Source of the DNA: Eutreptiella sp. 'Long Island Sound 2002'
Lineage: Eukaryota > Euglenozoa > Euglenophyceae > Eutreptiales > Eutreptiaceae
Direction: 5' to 3'
DNA: 64,000 nt
Assembly: GCA_964036045.1 (NCBI GenBank)
Contig: OZ038381.1
Coordinates: 145,585,596 to 145,649,595 of the forward strand
Part shown: positions 20,615-33,148 of the stretch, piece by piece
How the letters are laid out: each line of letters opens with the position of its first letter
Position numbering within the stretch: position 1 is the first letter of the stretch
Translations under genes and position numbers: made by a program
The notes under the pieces: model-generated
What the model was told of the DNA's origin: nothing
What the model saw: the letters and a program-made list of their open reading frames with translations, nothing else
The model's database searches: none

Positions 20615-22876
20615 GTCATAGTCATAGTCATAACCACTTATCATGCCGTCTACTGGAGTTACCGGGCATCTCGCGCCAACAGGTGGTTCCTGCCTCGCTC
20701 GATCCCGTGGGTCCCAGGGCTGCCTGAGGTGGCCCACAGCATGACGGAGGACCCAGAGGACCGGGGATACCGGGCAACCAGGCTTTGGGGGCAGTGGCAA
20801 CTGCAAAGCGTTAGCATTAGCAACGGCGACGGACGCTGGCCCGTTTGTTCGCCGGGGGTAAGGGGGCAAGGCAAAGCAGCGCAGCAGCATCGCAACAAGC
20901 AGAAAGCAAGGGCACCTCTGTCCGTTGCAATGCAGCAACCAAGGAACAAAGCAGCACGCATGCGGCGAAGCGAGAGCTGTCCCTCCATCGTTCACGTTGC
21001 CCCGCCACTGCGGAGACACCCAACACCCATGACCCCACGTAATCCATTGTCTTCCGCGTCCTCGAAACTGCCCACCACCCCCGACTCCACGTATCCCTCT
21101 GCCAGCACGCACTAGCCTGTATGTGCACAGCCAGGATTTCTGGGAGGCTCCAGCCTAGCCTGGCCCTCAGCTGTCATCGCCCCCATGTCTCCACATTGTA
21201 CGCCATCTTCCCACCGCACCAGCCCCCTAGTATAGTACAGAAACACGTTACCAACTCCACGTCCCCGTGGCCCCGTGCTGCCCCCACACCCCAGATATAT
21301 ACCATGCTGGCATCCCATGTCAGGGGCCAGCGCCCAGTCTGCATCGAGGCATTCACTTGCCCACATATAATATATCTTGAGGGTCTACAGGGGGGGACGC
21401 CGGCCGCTTTGCGACGGGAGTGGCGCAACCCGTGAATATCGCTGGCTGGGATTCGGGCTGGTGGGTGCCGTAGCTTGGTTATCGACCCCCTGTAGGGGTA
21501 CCCACCAGAGGCTCGCCCCGGGCCGTGGTTACCAGGTGCACCTCATCTGGCCCACATACTATGCCCTGGCGCCTACCCTTGACCCTTACCTGCACTGATT
21601 GGCCAGCTTCCGTGGTTGCGCCTCTTCCGCCACAGCAGCGGCCAGGCCGCAGGTTCGGCCCCCACCGACGACGTGGCGAGCCTACTTATAGCATTGGCCC
21701 GCGCGTCACCCCCCGGACCACTCAGCACGCCGCTCCCCTGCCCTCCTCGCCTCCAGCCGACCGGACTGGTGCCCCCCAGGGGTAAGCTGTTACAGTGGTG
21801 AGGCGACTGCATACTCTTCACTACGACGCCGCGCAGTACCGCCGTTGCCATGCCGACGCCACCTGCTAGCCGCCACGACACTCACCACTGCAACCACAAG
21901 GCCAAGGTCAGAGGTTAGACTATGTACATGCCCGCAGGCACGGTCCCTCTAGTTTGTTAACGGGGCCAGGGGATGCCCCCGCGCTCCCCCTGAGTTGTTA
22001 GAGGGGTCAGGGGGACACCCCAGTACCGCCATGCATCCCCGTAGCGCCCCCACTGTACGGTTCCCCAGTACCGCCGCGTTCCCCCACCGTACGGACTCCT
22101 GTACCGCCGCATACCCCCACCATACGGTCCCCTGTACCGCCGCGTACACCCCCACGATGTCAGTACACCGTCATCTGGAACTTCCCCGCTGCTCCCCCAC
22201 TGCACGGCTCCCCAGTACCGCCGCGTACCCCCGCCTTACGGATCCCAGTACCGCCGCGTTGACCCCCAAGACTCCAGTACTCCGCCACCTGGAACTCCAC
22301 GTGCCCCCTGTGAGCGCTCCCTCCAGGCTGCCATGCCGTCTCCACGACGCTCGCCATACTGTCCCCCTGATGATCCCACCGTCATAACCTTCCACGCACA
22401 CATCTTCGCCCCGTCGCCGCTCCTGGGGCCTGCAGGCGGACCCCGCAACCCCGTGTAACACTCCCAGGGGGCGCCGCAGCGTTGTAACCCCCAAACAACT
22501 CCGTGCACCCCCGGTGTATCCCGAGCAACCACTCCCAAGACTGCCGTAGCCGGGCCGCCTGTAGAGACCCCGGTGCCATGGGAATACCCTACAGGGGTTT
22601 GGGCCTTATTACCCTGGTCGGGACGACCCATGACACCTCACTGTTGTATGCGGCGACCCGGGGCAGGCGGGTGAAGCATCCCTGTCCAACCCTCATGCAC
22701 GGGGGCAGTACGGCTCACCATCAGGCCGGCACGACCTGTCACATCGCGTTGGCCGTCATACGCCGCCTGCCAGTACCGCACAATCAGGCCGCGTAGGCAC
22801 TGCTTCTCTGGCGCCACTCCCTCCGCTGCGTCCAGCGTAGGGATGGTAGCTGGTGCACCCACTATTCCCCTCCCCA
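20613..22876 (-). other. LINE copy C 3' UTR and tail
   Basis: Same UTR as copies A and B, with (TATGAC)3 at the 3' terminus. Longer because of minisatellite expansion at 22,015-22,290. It also shows more substitutions than A versus B. Confidence 0.8.
22015..22290 (-). repeat. Expanded 33-37 bp minisatellite in LINE C 3' UTR
   Basis: About six units of (C)CCAGTACCGCCGCGTACC plus CCCCACCGTACGG (plus-strand view), against about two in copies A and B. Confidence 0.75.
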
Positions 22877-25800
22877 TCAACCTGCACCCCCGGCACCCTC
22901 CACTCCGTCACCATTTCCTCCGTGATGCCACAACCAGAGTATCCGTGAGTCGCCCTCCAGAGCCGCCCACCACAGCATCAGGGGCAGGGCCGCAGACGGC
23001 GCTCCAGGGCACCGTACCCCTTCCACTCGGACGCTCTTCAGGCCACCCTGGATAGTCGTCCAGGCACTTGAGGACATCCGTCCAGAGTGCCGCAGTGCCC
23101 ACCTCGCCTTAGGCCACCCCCTGTCAGCATGCTCTTGACATGTCCCGCACAGCGGGGCGGAGGCACACTGATGAACCCAAACGGACACCGTCTCCCCGCA
23201 CCCGTGGCATCGCTGCGGAAGCACAGACCGCGATGGAACGCAGCTACCATCACAGCACTGCGACCACAGGTCCTGCCATACATCGCAGCACGCGTCCTGG
23301 AGCCCGAGTAAAGCCCCTGTCAGCGTGCGTGCTGTGGCACTACTGAGGAGGCTGCGCCTCGCCTCCTCCCACGTGGACACCGGGCGGAGTATCGGTCGTC
23401 CGTCGGGCATCTCCGGCAGGCTCTCAAGCAGCCGGGGCCACCGCGCCACCTTGGGGCCGCGCGTGCCTTGCGCCAGGAGCTCCCAACCGTAGTCCCGCAA
23501 GACCTCCCCGATGACAACAACCCCGTCCTGCTCCGGGCCCCTGGCGGAAGCCAGAACCAAGCGTTGCCCTCCCGCCCGAGCCTCAATGACCGCCCTGAGA
23601 CCCAGGGTGTCAAGGGTGTGACGGGCATCGGCAGCCACGTGGTCGTCCCCCTCTGGCAGAGAGAACATGGCCTCCGTGACTTGGCCTTGCGCGTCGTCGC
23701 CCTGTACCCGCGCCAGCTGCTCGGAACCCACTAACACTGCCATGGACCGCTGCTCCGTGACCGCCGGTACGGCTCGTCGCAGCTGCCGGTCACATAGCCA
23801 CAACGTACCCACGTCAAGTACGACAGCCACCGCCAGGACTGGGAGACCGCACAGAGGTTGCTGAAGGACTGGCAGCACCTCGCGAGGCCAGCCCACGACG
23901 TTCCCCACCGCCGGATGGTCGGCGTACACCTGGAGCCAGGGATCACTCTGGCCGTCAGGGTGTCTCACCTTGGTACCCCGCACCTGGGCCCAGGACTGCG
24001 CCGACACCACGCGGGACCACTCCCTGAATGCTGTGATGTCTCGCGCCACCCAGGAACCGATCCACCGGTCGAAGGCCTGCGCCACCGCCGCCATCCAGTG
24101 AGGGAACAAGGACAGGGCCTCCTCACGCTCGATGCACGACCGCGACACCAGCAGTGCGTGCAGCGGCGCCCTCAGAAAGGTTGCCCGCAGGTCGCCGGGG
24201 AGGCCGGCAAACGGGTTCCACGGCGGACGCTGCAGGATCCTCCCTGCCGGCGGGCAGAAGGGTGTGTCACCGCGCAGGAACGCGTATACCGCCCTCCTTC
24301 GATCTTGCATCGGCAGCTGCATGATCCGGGTGAGCCGATGGTTCCTGCGGGCATACACATCTTCCCCAATCTGGACCATGTCCTCCACAAAGAGTCTGGC
24401 CTTGGCAGGACCCCGGGACGACGCCGCTCGCACCGCAGCGAACAGCCGCTTCAGGTCCCCGGGTACGACACCTGCCATCAGGGATTCTGCCCACCTGCAG
24501 CCGTGCTCCCTCCACGCCACGAACTCCACCGCCCTGTCCGTTAGGGGTAGCTCCGCCGTGAACTCCTCCACACGCCTGCACAGAAGCCCAGCCACCTCCT
24601 CGTCCCGCGCACACAGTAGGCGCATGTGGCCGATGTCCTCCTCCGGCCCCCCACAGAAGATACAGGGGTGGGCCGGTATTGCCACACGCGTGAGCTTCTG
24701 TCTCCACCGTCGCATGACCTGCATGGTGGACAAGCGACCGTCACGTGCCCGCAGCATATTCCTGTGCGTTGGGCCGTGGTGCATAGCTCCCAGGGACATC
24801 GCCTCGCAGGCGCCAGCCAGTGGCGTGTGCGCCCTGGTGCGAGCCGCTAGCGAACGCCACTCCATCTCCCGGACCTGCTGAAGGGCTTGCATGGATGGTA
24901 CACGCGGCTCGAGCTCACCATTATCCCCCGGTACCAAGAGGATGGCGTGCTCCTTCGGCAGGACTAGATGGACTGGCGGGGCCATCGCACGGGCCGCGGC
25001 AGAGTCCGGTGCCTCCAGCGGGACCGCCGCTAAGTGCGAGCTCTGTCTCACCACCCAGTGGTGCGGCCCCCCAACTCGGCGCGGCAGCCGCCGCAGCCCC
25101 TCCACTATCCAGCTCAGTGCATGTTGATTGACCAGATGTGACGTCGGCCCCTTGATGCCACGGTACAGGGCCTCCTGCGCCCTGCGGAGATGCGCTCCTA
25201 TGACGGACGCATCCACCACGTGTACCGTGCACGCTGACGGGGGCGTGTGCAACAAGTACGCCGCCGCGCCAATGATCTCTGCCTCCGGGACCGTGCCGTA
25301 GATGGCACCCGTCCACGTGGGGATTCCGTGGCTGGCCACCGCCACATTTGTGGCGTCGTCTCCCTGGGGCGACGCGTCAGACGATGTGACTTTAGTCGCC
25401 ACCGGCACCCAGCAGTACCGGTGGGGCTCTAGCCACGCCACGTCGGAGTGGGGGCTCTGCACCACCTTTCCCAGAGACGCCGCGCTGGAGGCCGTGAGCT
25501 CCGGGGACAGGACCACCCTCGGTCGATACACCGCATGTGGTCTCCAGGCCAGGTCACATCCGCAGACTGACTTGATGGCGTCCAGGGCGGTGGTGTATTC
25601 CGCCCCCCAAACCGTTGCGGAGCAGGAAGGCTGGTACACCACGACAGACCCCTGCTCCACTGCGCCACCGCCACGCAACGACGTGACGGCGACATGCGGA
25701 TCATGCGGCACGTTGGACATTCGGACCACTTCCGGGACCGAGTGCTCATCCGGATCCGGGATTGGGCCTGCCGGTAGCAGAAGAACAATTGCCCATTCGC

Positions 25801-27362
25801 CGCACTTGTGCACCGCCGCGCACGCCCTGGAAAACGCTGGCTGTCCGTGCACAACCCACAGTGGTGGCGGGCTGATGCCGCCCCCGGCGTGGGGAGTGAG
25901 TAGGGGGACGGACGCCGGATCGTCTTGCTGCTGGTAGCCCTCAAAGACGTCCCCCAGCAGGAACAGGAGGGCGGCCAGCGGGACGAACGGCATGGACAGC
26001 CCCGGGTTGGCCGGGTCCCATCCTTCCTCCCTGTATCCGCCCACTACATACACGTCCCCCGCAGCGGACTGTCTATTGCGTTTGCTGGCCTTCTTTCGGC
26101 GCACCGGGTGTATGAGCCGGTGAGTCAACGGACCGGGCAGCTGCGGCCGGAAGACGTCGCGAAGCCCCGTGAGCCACACGTGGTCCAGCTGGTGGGGTCC
26201 TACTCCCGCGTGCGGAAGGTGCAGGTGGTCCTCGTGGCACTCCTGTAGCTGGACCGCCCAGTGCCCAGGCGTAGGGCAGGGGAGCCGCGCATGCAGGAGG
26301 TCATTTGCGGGATCAGTCAGGGACTGCACTGCCGCATCCGTGCGGGGCCCCGAGAGAATGCAGATGTCCCTACCCTTGAAGGCGTAGGATTGGGATACCC
26401 ACTTCCGCCCTGCCCACTGCACTTGCGGCAGATGGGCGTGTGCACACGAGTACACCGACGATGGCATGAGAAGCCCCACGCGCAACGTCCCCATCGCCCT
26501 GAGCACCCTGTCCACCCACGTATTGCCAGCGTGCGTGGCGAATGACGCAGAGGGCACCATGAACTGCCCGCACACTCCGTACTGCACGTGCATGTCTCGG
26601 AGCATGGCCCGCAGCTCATCACGGACCGTCATCGACCTGTGGTGGGTGAGCTGAGCCACGGTCGCCACGACGGAGTCGCGGCAGATAACCTGGACATCTG
26701 CCAACCGTAGCCCATGACCTGACCGCACCGCCACGTTGGACAGGTCCTTGGGCAGCTTCTCAAACTGCAGGGCCGCAGCCTTGATGGCAGTGTTCAGCTT
26801 GACCACCGCCTCCGCCGTGTCGGACAGGTAGGGCGCCGCGTACCGCACGATGCCACCAACCACGGCCGCCATCACCTCATGAGGCACCGACGCCGGCCCC
26901 AGCGTGTTCTTGCACCAGCCCAGCAGGGCTTCACACCGGAGTACATGTTTCTCCTTCATGGTCGCCATCCCCCTGGGATCGAGGCGCAGGCCCAAGTATG
27001 GTACCGTGCCCTTGGCACGTAAGCATACCCATGGGGCCGCTGTGTCCCCCGGGTTCAGGTATACCATAATCGAGTGGATGCGAGCAGTACTGGCATAGGC
27101 GCATTTGCTCACGTTGAGGGACATGCCCATGTCCGTGAGATACCGCGCTATCATCGCCGCATACTCCAGGAATTGCGGCAGGGAGTGCGCTATCAGCAGG
27201 AGGTCATCACAGTACGCCTGTACCAGGGGTGGCACCGCGTGGCGAGCATCTCCTCGCGCCTTACAGGCAAGGCTCCGCAGGAGAGGCTCCAATAGGAGGA
27301 GGTAGAGCACAGCGCTCTCCGCACTGCCCTGCCGCAGGCCCCTGTGGAGTCGTATGCTCGGC

Positions 27363-27366
<4 letters not shown>
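22877..27366 (-). CDS. LINE copy C: uninterrupted RT, RNase H-like, finger and zinc-ribbon frame (5'-truncated)
   Basis: About 1,496 codons without a stop or frameshift, the best-preserved 3' half in the window. It starts inside the RT at [17 protein letters not shown] and includes [11 protein letters not shown], the thumb, the RNase H-like SDAS / [13 protein letters not shown] / VVDAS blocks, the [18 protein letters not shown] finger and the terminal [24 protein letters not shown] ribbon. It ends at the family stop at 22,877. The frame reads on upstream only as Ile-Tyr repeats from (TA)n, so the true 5' border is the (TA)n junction near 27,364. Endonuclease and the first catalytic RT Asp are absent, so it is not functional alone. 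Confidence 0.85.
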
Positions 27367-27801
<435 letters not shown>

Positions 27802-28678
27802 ATACGGTGAGTACACTGCACGTGCGGCTTGACTTCACCGTGTCAAAGAGCTCTCTAGTGCCCTTCCATTCCACGATATGTCCGAGAAACGGCCCAAAAG
27901 AGGGCCAAAAAGCCCCAAAAACCTGCGCACCAACACCCCGAAACCAAGCACAGGGCGTATCTTGGGTTACGTGGCTCAAATCCGAATTCCGAGGGCACCT
28001 AGTCCACCCGCAAGCCCCCACTTTTTGTGGTTTCCAAGCCTCAGAATCGCCCAACGAGCCACTCACAACCCCGTACCAGCGGTCACTTGTTTGAGCCGGA
28101 GGGCAGCCCGGCCCGCGCACGGTGGGGGCCAACGGTGGGTCCACCAGGGTCGCCGGGGCGAAAAAAAAGATTTTTTCCAAAGTTGTTCCTAGAGCACTTG
28201 GGATGTTCAGAGAAGTGTTTTTAGGCCCTTTTGAGCCCGTGGTGGTGCGTTATGGGCCACGGAAAATCCCAAAATGCCTTGAAAATGGGTCGTTTTGGGA
28301 CCAACAATGGGTCAAAAATGGGTCAAAAATGCATTTTTCCAAAAATGATCCTGGACCATTTATGATGCTCAAACAAGCGTTTTTAGCCCATTTTGAGCCC
28401 ATGGTGACGTGTTTTGGCTCATGGAAAATCCCAAAATGCCTTGAAAATGGGCCATTTTGGGACCAAAAAGGGGTCAAAAATGGGTCAAAAACGCGTTTTT
28501 CAAAAAGTGATCCCGGATCATTTGAGATGCTCAAACAAGTGTTTTTAGCCCGTTTTGAGCCCGTTTTGACGCAGTTTAGCCCCTTCCACCACATGTATGC
28601 ACCACTTTGTGCCCTTCGCACGTACCTTAGAGCCGTGTGGTGGAGCCACCTAGAGTTGGGAGAGGGGTGTACATTGGA

Positions 28679-28679
<1 letters not shown>
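27802..28679 (+). mobile_element. TE-E copy E3, 5'-truncated
   Basis: Begins at GATACGGTGAGTACACTGCA, which corresponds to ~300 bp into E1. It contains the ~162 bp repeat array and a normal 3' terminus (TTGGGAGAGGGGTGTACATT then GGAGGATATA). The missing left end is replaced by (TA)n. Confidence 0.75.

Positions 28680-28771
<92 letters not shown>
28680..28771. repeat. (TA)n microsatellite, right flank of E3
   Basis: About 90 bp of pure TA, ending in ATTACACTCGCG. Confidence 0.97.
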
Positions 28772-28772
<1 letters not shown>

Positions 28773-30596
28773 CACTCGCGTGACACTTCACTGTGCCCCC
28801 TTTCCCCAGACATGGGCTACTTGGGGGTGGTAACCACCCCCCACAGAGTAGGGCGAGGAGTTACTCCTCAACAGTTCCTAGGTTTTTTTTGCTTACCCCA
28901 AATGTGAGCGGGGGGATGGCTGTCAGGGAGGGTCCAAACAGACAGGCATTGGAACGGAGCATGGGAGGTTTGGACCAAGGTGGTGTTCCACACTCTCCAC
29001 TCGCGGCATGGCATCATTATGTGAGACACTACTGGTTCCCTTTGCGCTATGCTTTTGCATCTCTTGAAAAAAAAACATTGGTTGCCTTGCAGTTCACCTT
29101 GCACTATGACCTTTGTTGACAAGGAGGAGGGTCAACCAAGTATGGGCCTCTGTTGCGCAAAAATTTTTTTCCGGCGCCTTCGGTGCCAAATGTGTTCAGT
29201 CTTGTTGGCAAGGAGGACTGACCATTTGAACCCCCCCCCCCCCGCCCCAAAAATGACAATTGCACATTGACAGACACACATTGCAGCATGACCCTACGGC
29301 ACAGGTAGGAACCATTCAGTCATTTTGAGGCCCAGACAACATTGAAGATTATTGTTCTGCAGTAGTTGTGTGCAGTCATATAGTTCCACATTGGTGGCAA
29401 AACCACCAGCAGGCATGTAAGATGGATAAGCCAGAAAGAGTGGCAGAAACATTGTGGTAAAATGCAGAAAATTGCAGAAATTGCAAAGAGTCGCAAAACA
29501 TTGCAAAATCACGGAAAATTGCAGAAAATTGTGGACCTCACCCACCCCCTCCAACGTGAGGCGACAACAATATCCACATCCACGTGGGCTCCTGGGTGTA
29601 GGGCAAATAGGTCCTTGGGTTTTCTTGGTTACCCCAAACCTTGCGATACACAACCTAATCTTGTTCAACTTAATCTTGTCATTCTGCCTGTTCTGCTGCT
29701 ATTGTCCGTGTTCTTTATTTTTTTCGGCACTTGCATCGTCAGTTTTGCAAAAAAAAAACAAAGGTAAAAGAAACGTTTCATGCCCCCCTGAAGAGCGGCT
29801 TGCAATCTTGCGGGGAAAATGGACAGGGGGTGTGCACTGCACTACCTGGGCACCTGTGCACAGTGCACCCCAAACAAATGGCCCCTGACAAATGGCCCCT
29901 GTGGTACCACCCGAATGGTGCGCACTACGTGTTCCACAAAATGGATTGAATGTGAAAAATGCTTTTAAGCAGAAAAGATCCCCAAAATTCCATCCGGGTT
30001 GGACAAAAGGTGGTGCAAAGTGCTCTGCTGTCAGAAATTTAGAAAAAGCAGCTCCAGGAACAGAGTGCCTTTGCTACGTGATTCTGTTGGCTAGTGACAG
30101 CTGTGTCACTGGCAACCAATACACCATTTTCGTCACATAAGTAATAAGAGCAGGGGGGGAAGAGGGTACTTTTCTGACAGAGATGATAGCAGACACTCCA
30201 AAGCACGTGCAGTCCTCATGGGTTTCAGATTGACGCATCAAAAGGGTGCTGTCAGCACGAAGTGAAAGCGCAATGCAAGCAGTTGGGTGCTTAAAATGAC
30301 ATGAGGCAAATATTGTTGCAGGATAAATCCATGACCAGGCACAACAGCGGCGGATGTAAAATCCATGGGCAAGGGCAAAAATACAACACAACACACGAGC
30401 AGGGCGCAAACACAACAAGGCACATTGCAAAAGGGCACAAATGTGAAACCACACAGAATTATAGAAGGGCAACATGGCAGCAATATGACAGCAGAAAAAA
30501 ACACACACGACAGTACTGCACAGGTTCGGCAGGACACACAACAACATGACACAACTACCACACAAGCACCGCAACAACAACACCAGAGCACAGGCA
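28772..30596. other. Lower-GC spacer without a recognisable gene
   Basis: Several T/A runs, a C13 homopolymer at 29,231-29,243 and a CA-rich low-complexity stretch at 30,320-30,600. Two short words recur: TTGCTTACCCCAAA near 28,878 and TGGTTACCCCAAACC near 29,626. ORFs here show no family resemblance. Confidence 0.5.
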
Positions 30597-30836
30597 TCAC
30601 ACAACGTACCCCTCATGCAGCGCCGTGATTACGTGAGTGCCTATGCACAGAGCAGCAAATGCTGTCACGCAGATCAGAACATTCCGAGCAAGGCCAAAAT
30701 AATCAACATTTGAACCCCGGGTCTTGTTCCTCGAAGCCTTGGGCTTTGAGACATTGGACGTAGCCTGTGCACTCAACTCCTGGCTGTCTTCACCGACCTT
30801 TTCGTCCCTCTTTGCAGCAGCATTTTTGCGGCCCAT
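30597..30836 (-). CDS. Hypothetical small protein or first exon, lysine-rich N-terminus with one membrane segment
   Basis: MGRKNAAAKRDEKVGEDS... starts right after an in-frame TAG, so the ATG at 30,836 is a credible start. About 45 polar, Lys/Ser-rich residues are followed by a hydrophobic stretch (ARNVLICVTAFAALCIGTH), consistent with one membrane helix. Near the end, CATGAGG is followed by GTACGT, a good splice donor, so the frame may leave through an intron near 30,608 and not end at TGA. I do not recognise the family. The opposite strand also has an ORF here (30,724-31,044), so strand choice is tentative. Confidence 0.4.
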   Translation of the reverse strand: MGRKNAAAKRDEKVGEDSQELSAQATSNVSKPKASRNKTRGSNVDYFGLARNVLICVTAFAALCIGTHVITALHEGYVV

Positions 30837-31040
30837 CTACAACAGGCTGCATTCCAATGGACATGATGTTTCTTCACGTGTCAGAGGAGTATGGTGTGCA
30901 AGCACAGAGATCAAAGCAGGGCAAAACCTGCTCCCACTGGAATACTCATCCTCCTCCACTGCAACACTCAATGACACGCGCATTCCCATGACTTTGGCGT
31001 TTGGCAGAATTGTGGAGCAAGGCTTGTGGATCGCCTGTGA

Positions 31041-31180
31041 CTGAGTACTGTGCAGAGTACCCTGACTGCCAATTCTCTGGGTGGTGCGAATGACAGGCCG
31101 TGTTTGTCTGAAAAAATGCTTGCATGCTGTTTTGGCACTTTTGATGGGCATGGGTCTGACTTATCGTGGAGTTGGAAGGT
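31041..31180 (+). CDS. Possible exon with PP2C phosphatase-like motif
   Basis: The frame reads ...RPCLSEKMLACCFGTFDGHG, which carries FGxFDGHG, the metal-binding motif typical of PP2C-family Ser/Thr phosphatases (usually FGVFDGHGG). A possible acceptor (TGTGCAG) lies near 31,055 and a possible donor (TGGAAG then GTGAAG) near 31,178. No other PP2C motif is visible nearby, so this may be an exon, a fragment or chance. Confidence 0.3.
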
Positions 31181-31485
31181 GAAGCAACCCTTCAAAGTGT
31201 CAAAGGGGTCAAAACTCAGAAGAGGCAAATTCTTGGCACCATTTGCGCAAAGTGCACAGAAAAAGCAGAGGCCAACACATGGGAAATGGTTGCTATCTCC
31301 AGAACAAACTTGCTTCGGTAGTGTATCATGGATGAGTGTGGGCCCCACAACTCGGAACTGCCTATTGCACGAGCACACAAGGTGACTCTTGCCAGCACAT
31401 TACATACCTCAGAAAAATCCACACCAGGTGGCCAGTATTGTACCCAACAACGCACCCATTATTTTTCCTCTGCTTCATATCTGTT

Positions 31486-31835
31486 TCCTCACCGCCATTG
31501 ATCGTTCTTTTTGCAAAACTGTTTTCTCATGGTGATCGATGATTCTTTTGCATCATATGTGTTTCCTCATGGCCAATGATGGTCCTTCTACATCACATCT
31601 GTTTCCTCTCGCAGCATTGATGATTCATCTGCATCATATCTGTCTCACAGCCATTGATGGTTCTTTTGAAACATATCTATCCTCCGACTCCCATTGATGG
31701 TTTTTCTGCATTATATCTATTTCCTCACAGCCATTGATGATTCTTCTGTGCCACATCTGTTCTCTCACGGCCTTCAATGGTTCATCTGCGTCATATGTGT
31801 GTCATGGCCGCTGATGGTTCTTTTGCATGATATCA
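31486..31835 (+). repeat. ~39-40 bp minisatellite, about nine units
   Basis: Units of the form CATTGATGGTTCTTCTGCAT then CATATCTGTTTCCTCACAGC recur at about 31,616, 31,653, 31,694, 31,733, 31,772 and 31,812, with more diverged units to the left. Confidence 0.8.
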
Positions 31836-31849
31836 ATGTACTGAAAACT

Positions 31850-32515
31850 AGGGAAAGCCGGGGGAAATGGGGGGAAATGGGGGGAAATGGGGAAGGGACA
31901 AGAGGGTGGCCGATGGGAAACTGAAATGTGGTAAACTGGGAAATTTTGAGGGAATGGGGTAGAGGATATTGGTTAAAATGAGGGTTGTTTTTCCGAGATC
32001 TGGGAAATGTAGCGCCTCCTCAAGCCTAAGGTACTCAGGTCTTGCTCAACCAACTTCACCACAACTTGTGGTTAGTAACATTCCCTGTGCCTGTTTTGCT
32101 CAAATTTCTAATGCTTCACTTGCTTTGGGCGTGTTTGCACACAATGTGTGCACAATGTAGGTGCAACACCAATTATGGGGGTAAGTTTAACGAGACCAAC
32201 CTCAAAAGCATCAACCACCAAATGCCTTCATGAAATCTACAACTTCATAAAACAATGAATGTAGCAAGATGTCTTTGATGGATGGTCTTTGTGTCTGCTA
32301 GAAGAGCACTCTTGTGACTTGGGGGGGGTCGATAGAGCCCCCTGACTAACCCCCCCCCCCAAAGGGCTCAATTAACGGATCCCCCCAAAACCAACCTCGG
32401 GACCTTTGTGGTTTAAATGGTGGTGGTATTTTTGTTTAAGGACACTTGATCCTTGGTCCATTCTGGCTACACGTGTGCAGCACCCCACCAAGGCCTTCCA
32501 TGAGAACTACATGAC
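31850..32515. other. Spacer, low complexity in part
   Basis: GGGGGGAAATG repeats at 31,860-31,900 and opposing G8/C11 homopolymers near 32,320-32,360. No gene seen. Confidence 0.5.
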
Positions 32516-32645
32516 CTAGTCTAAGTCACAGTCAGAGGCAAAGTTGGAGTTAGAGTCATAGTCAGAGTCAAAGTTGGAGGAAGAGCTGGAGTTCGAGTTG
32601 GAGGTTGAGTTGGAGTTGGTGTTGGAAGTAGAACCGGAGGTAGCA
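32516..32645. repeat. Hexamer-based simple repeat (GAGTTG/GAGTCA)
   Basis: Runs of GAGTTGGA and GTCAGAGTCA. Either strand reads as a low-complexity peptide (Glu/Leu or Ser/Asn/Asp), so coding meaning is doubtful. Confidence 0.75.
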
Positions 32646-32776
32646 GATGCATGCCTCCGTTGCAGCCCTTTAAGGAGCATCGTCAGGGTCAGCAAAGCGG
32701 CTACCTGGACCACTCCTTGCAGAGACACACTCTCGGCACAACCAGCAACTAGCAGGAACCTCGTGCAAGGGTGGAG

Positions 32777-33148
32777 TCAAGCACAACTAGTGCCATCCAA
32801 CTGTGGCGGAATGTGCACCTTCACAAATGAGGATATCATTGCCCTTGGATGCATCACCATGGAGGCAATGAACACAAACAATGCCTTCATCTTCGCCTTC
32901 GGCCTCATCAGCCATGGGTTCCTCAAGCATGGATGCACTGTCCGTAGGGAGATCCATATATGTACGAAGGGAATCGGCGTGATTATGCGTGTGCTCATGA
33001 GCTCAGCCTTAGGGCCGGAGGCACTCAAGTCCAAATAAGTCAACAACCGCTTCAAATTTGCAACACGGCACTGCCCATTCAAACCCAAACAACCACGTGC
33101 TTGCCGGAGCAAACGTTCCATCTCACCCTTCACTCTAGGGGTAACCAT
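32777..33148 (-). pseudogene. Coding remnant with a SAP-like motif
   Basis: VANLKRLLTYLDLSASGPKA followed by ELMSTRI matches the SAP DNA-binding motif pattern (LK-LL---LS-sGpKaeL--RI), two helices with the GxK turn. The rest is unrecognised. Neighbouring minus-strand ORFs (33,499-33,732; 34,523-34,714) could belong to the same decayed gene or element, but their frames do not join. Confidence 0.35.

Noticed and set aside
18040-20727. 895-codon plus-strand ORF opposite LINE B ORF1 and endonuclease
   Set aside because: It is a shadow of the GC-rich minus-strand genes. It has Arg/Pro/His-rich composition, no domain, and runs into the (TA)n tract.
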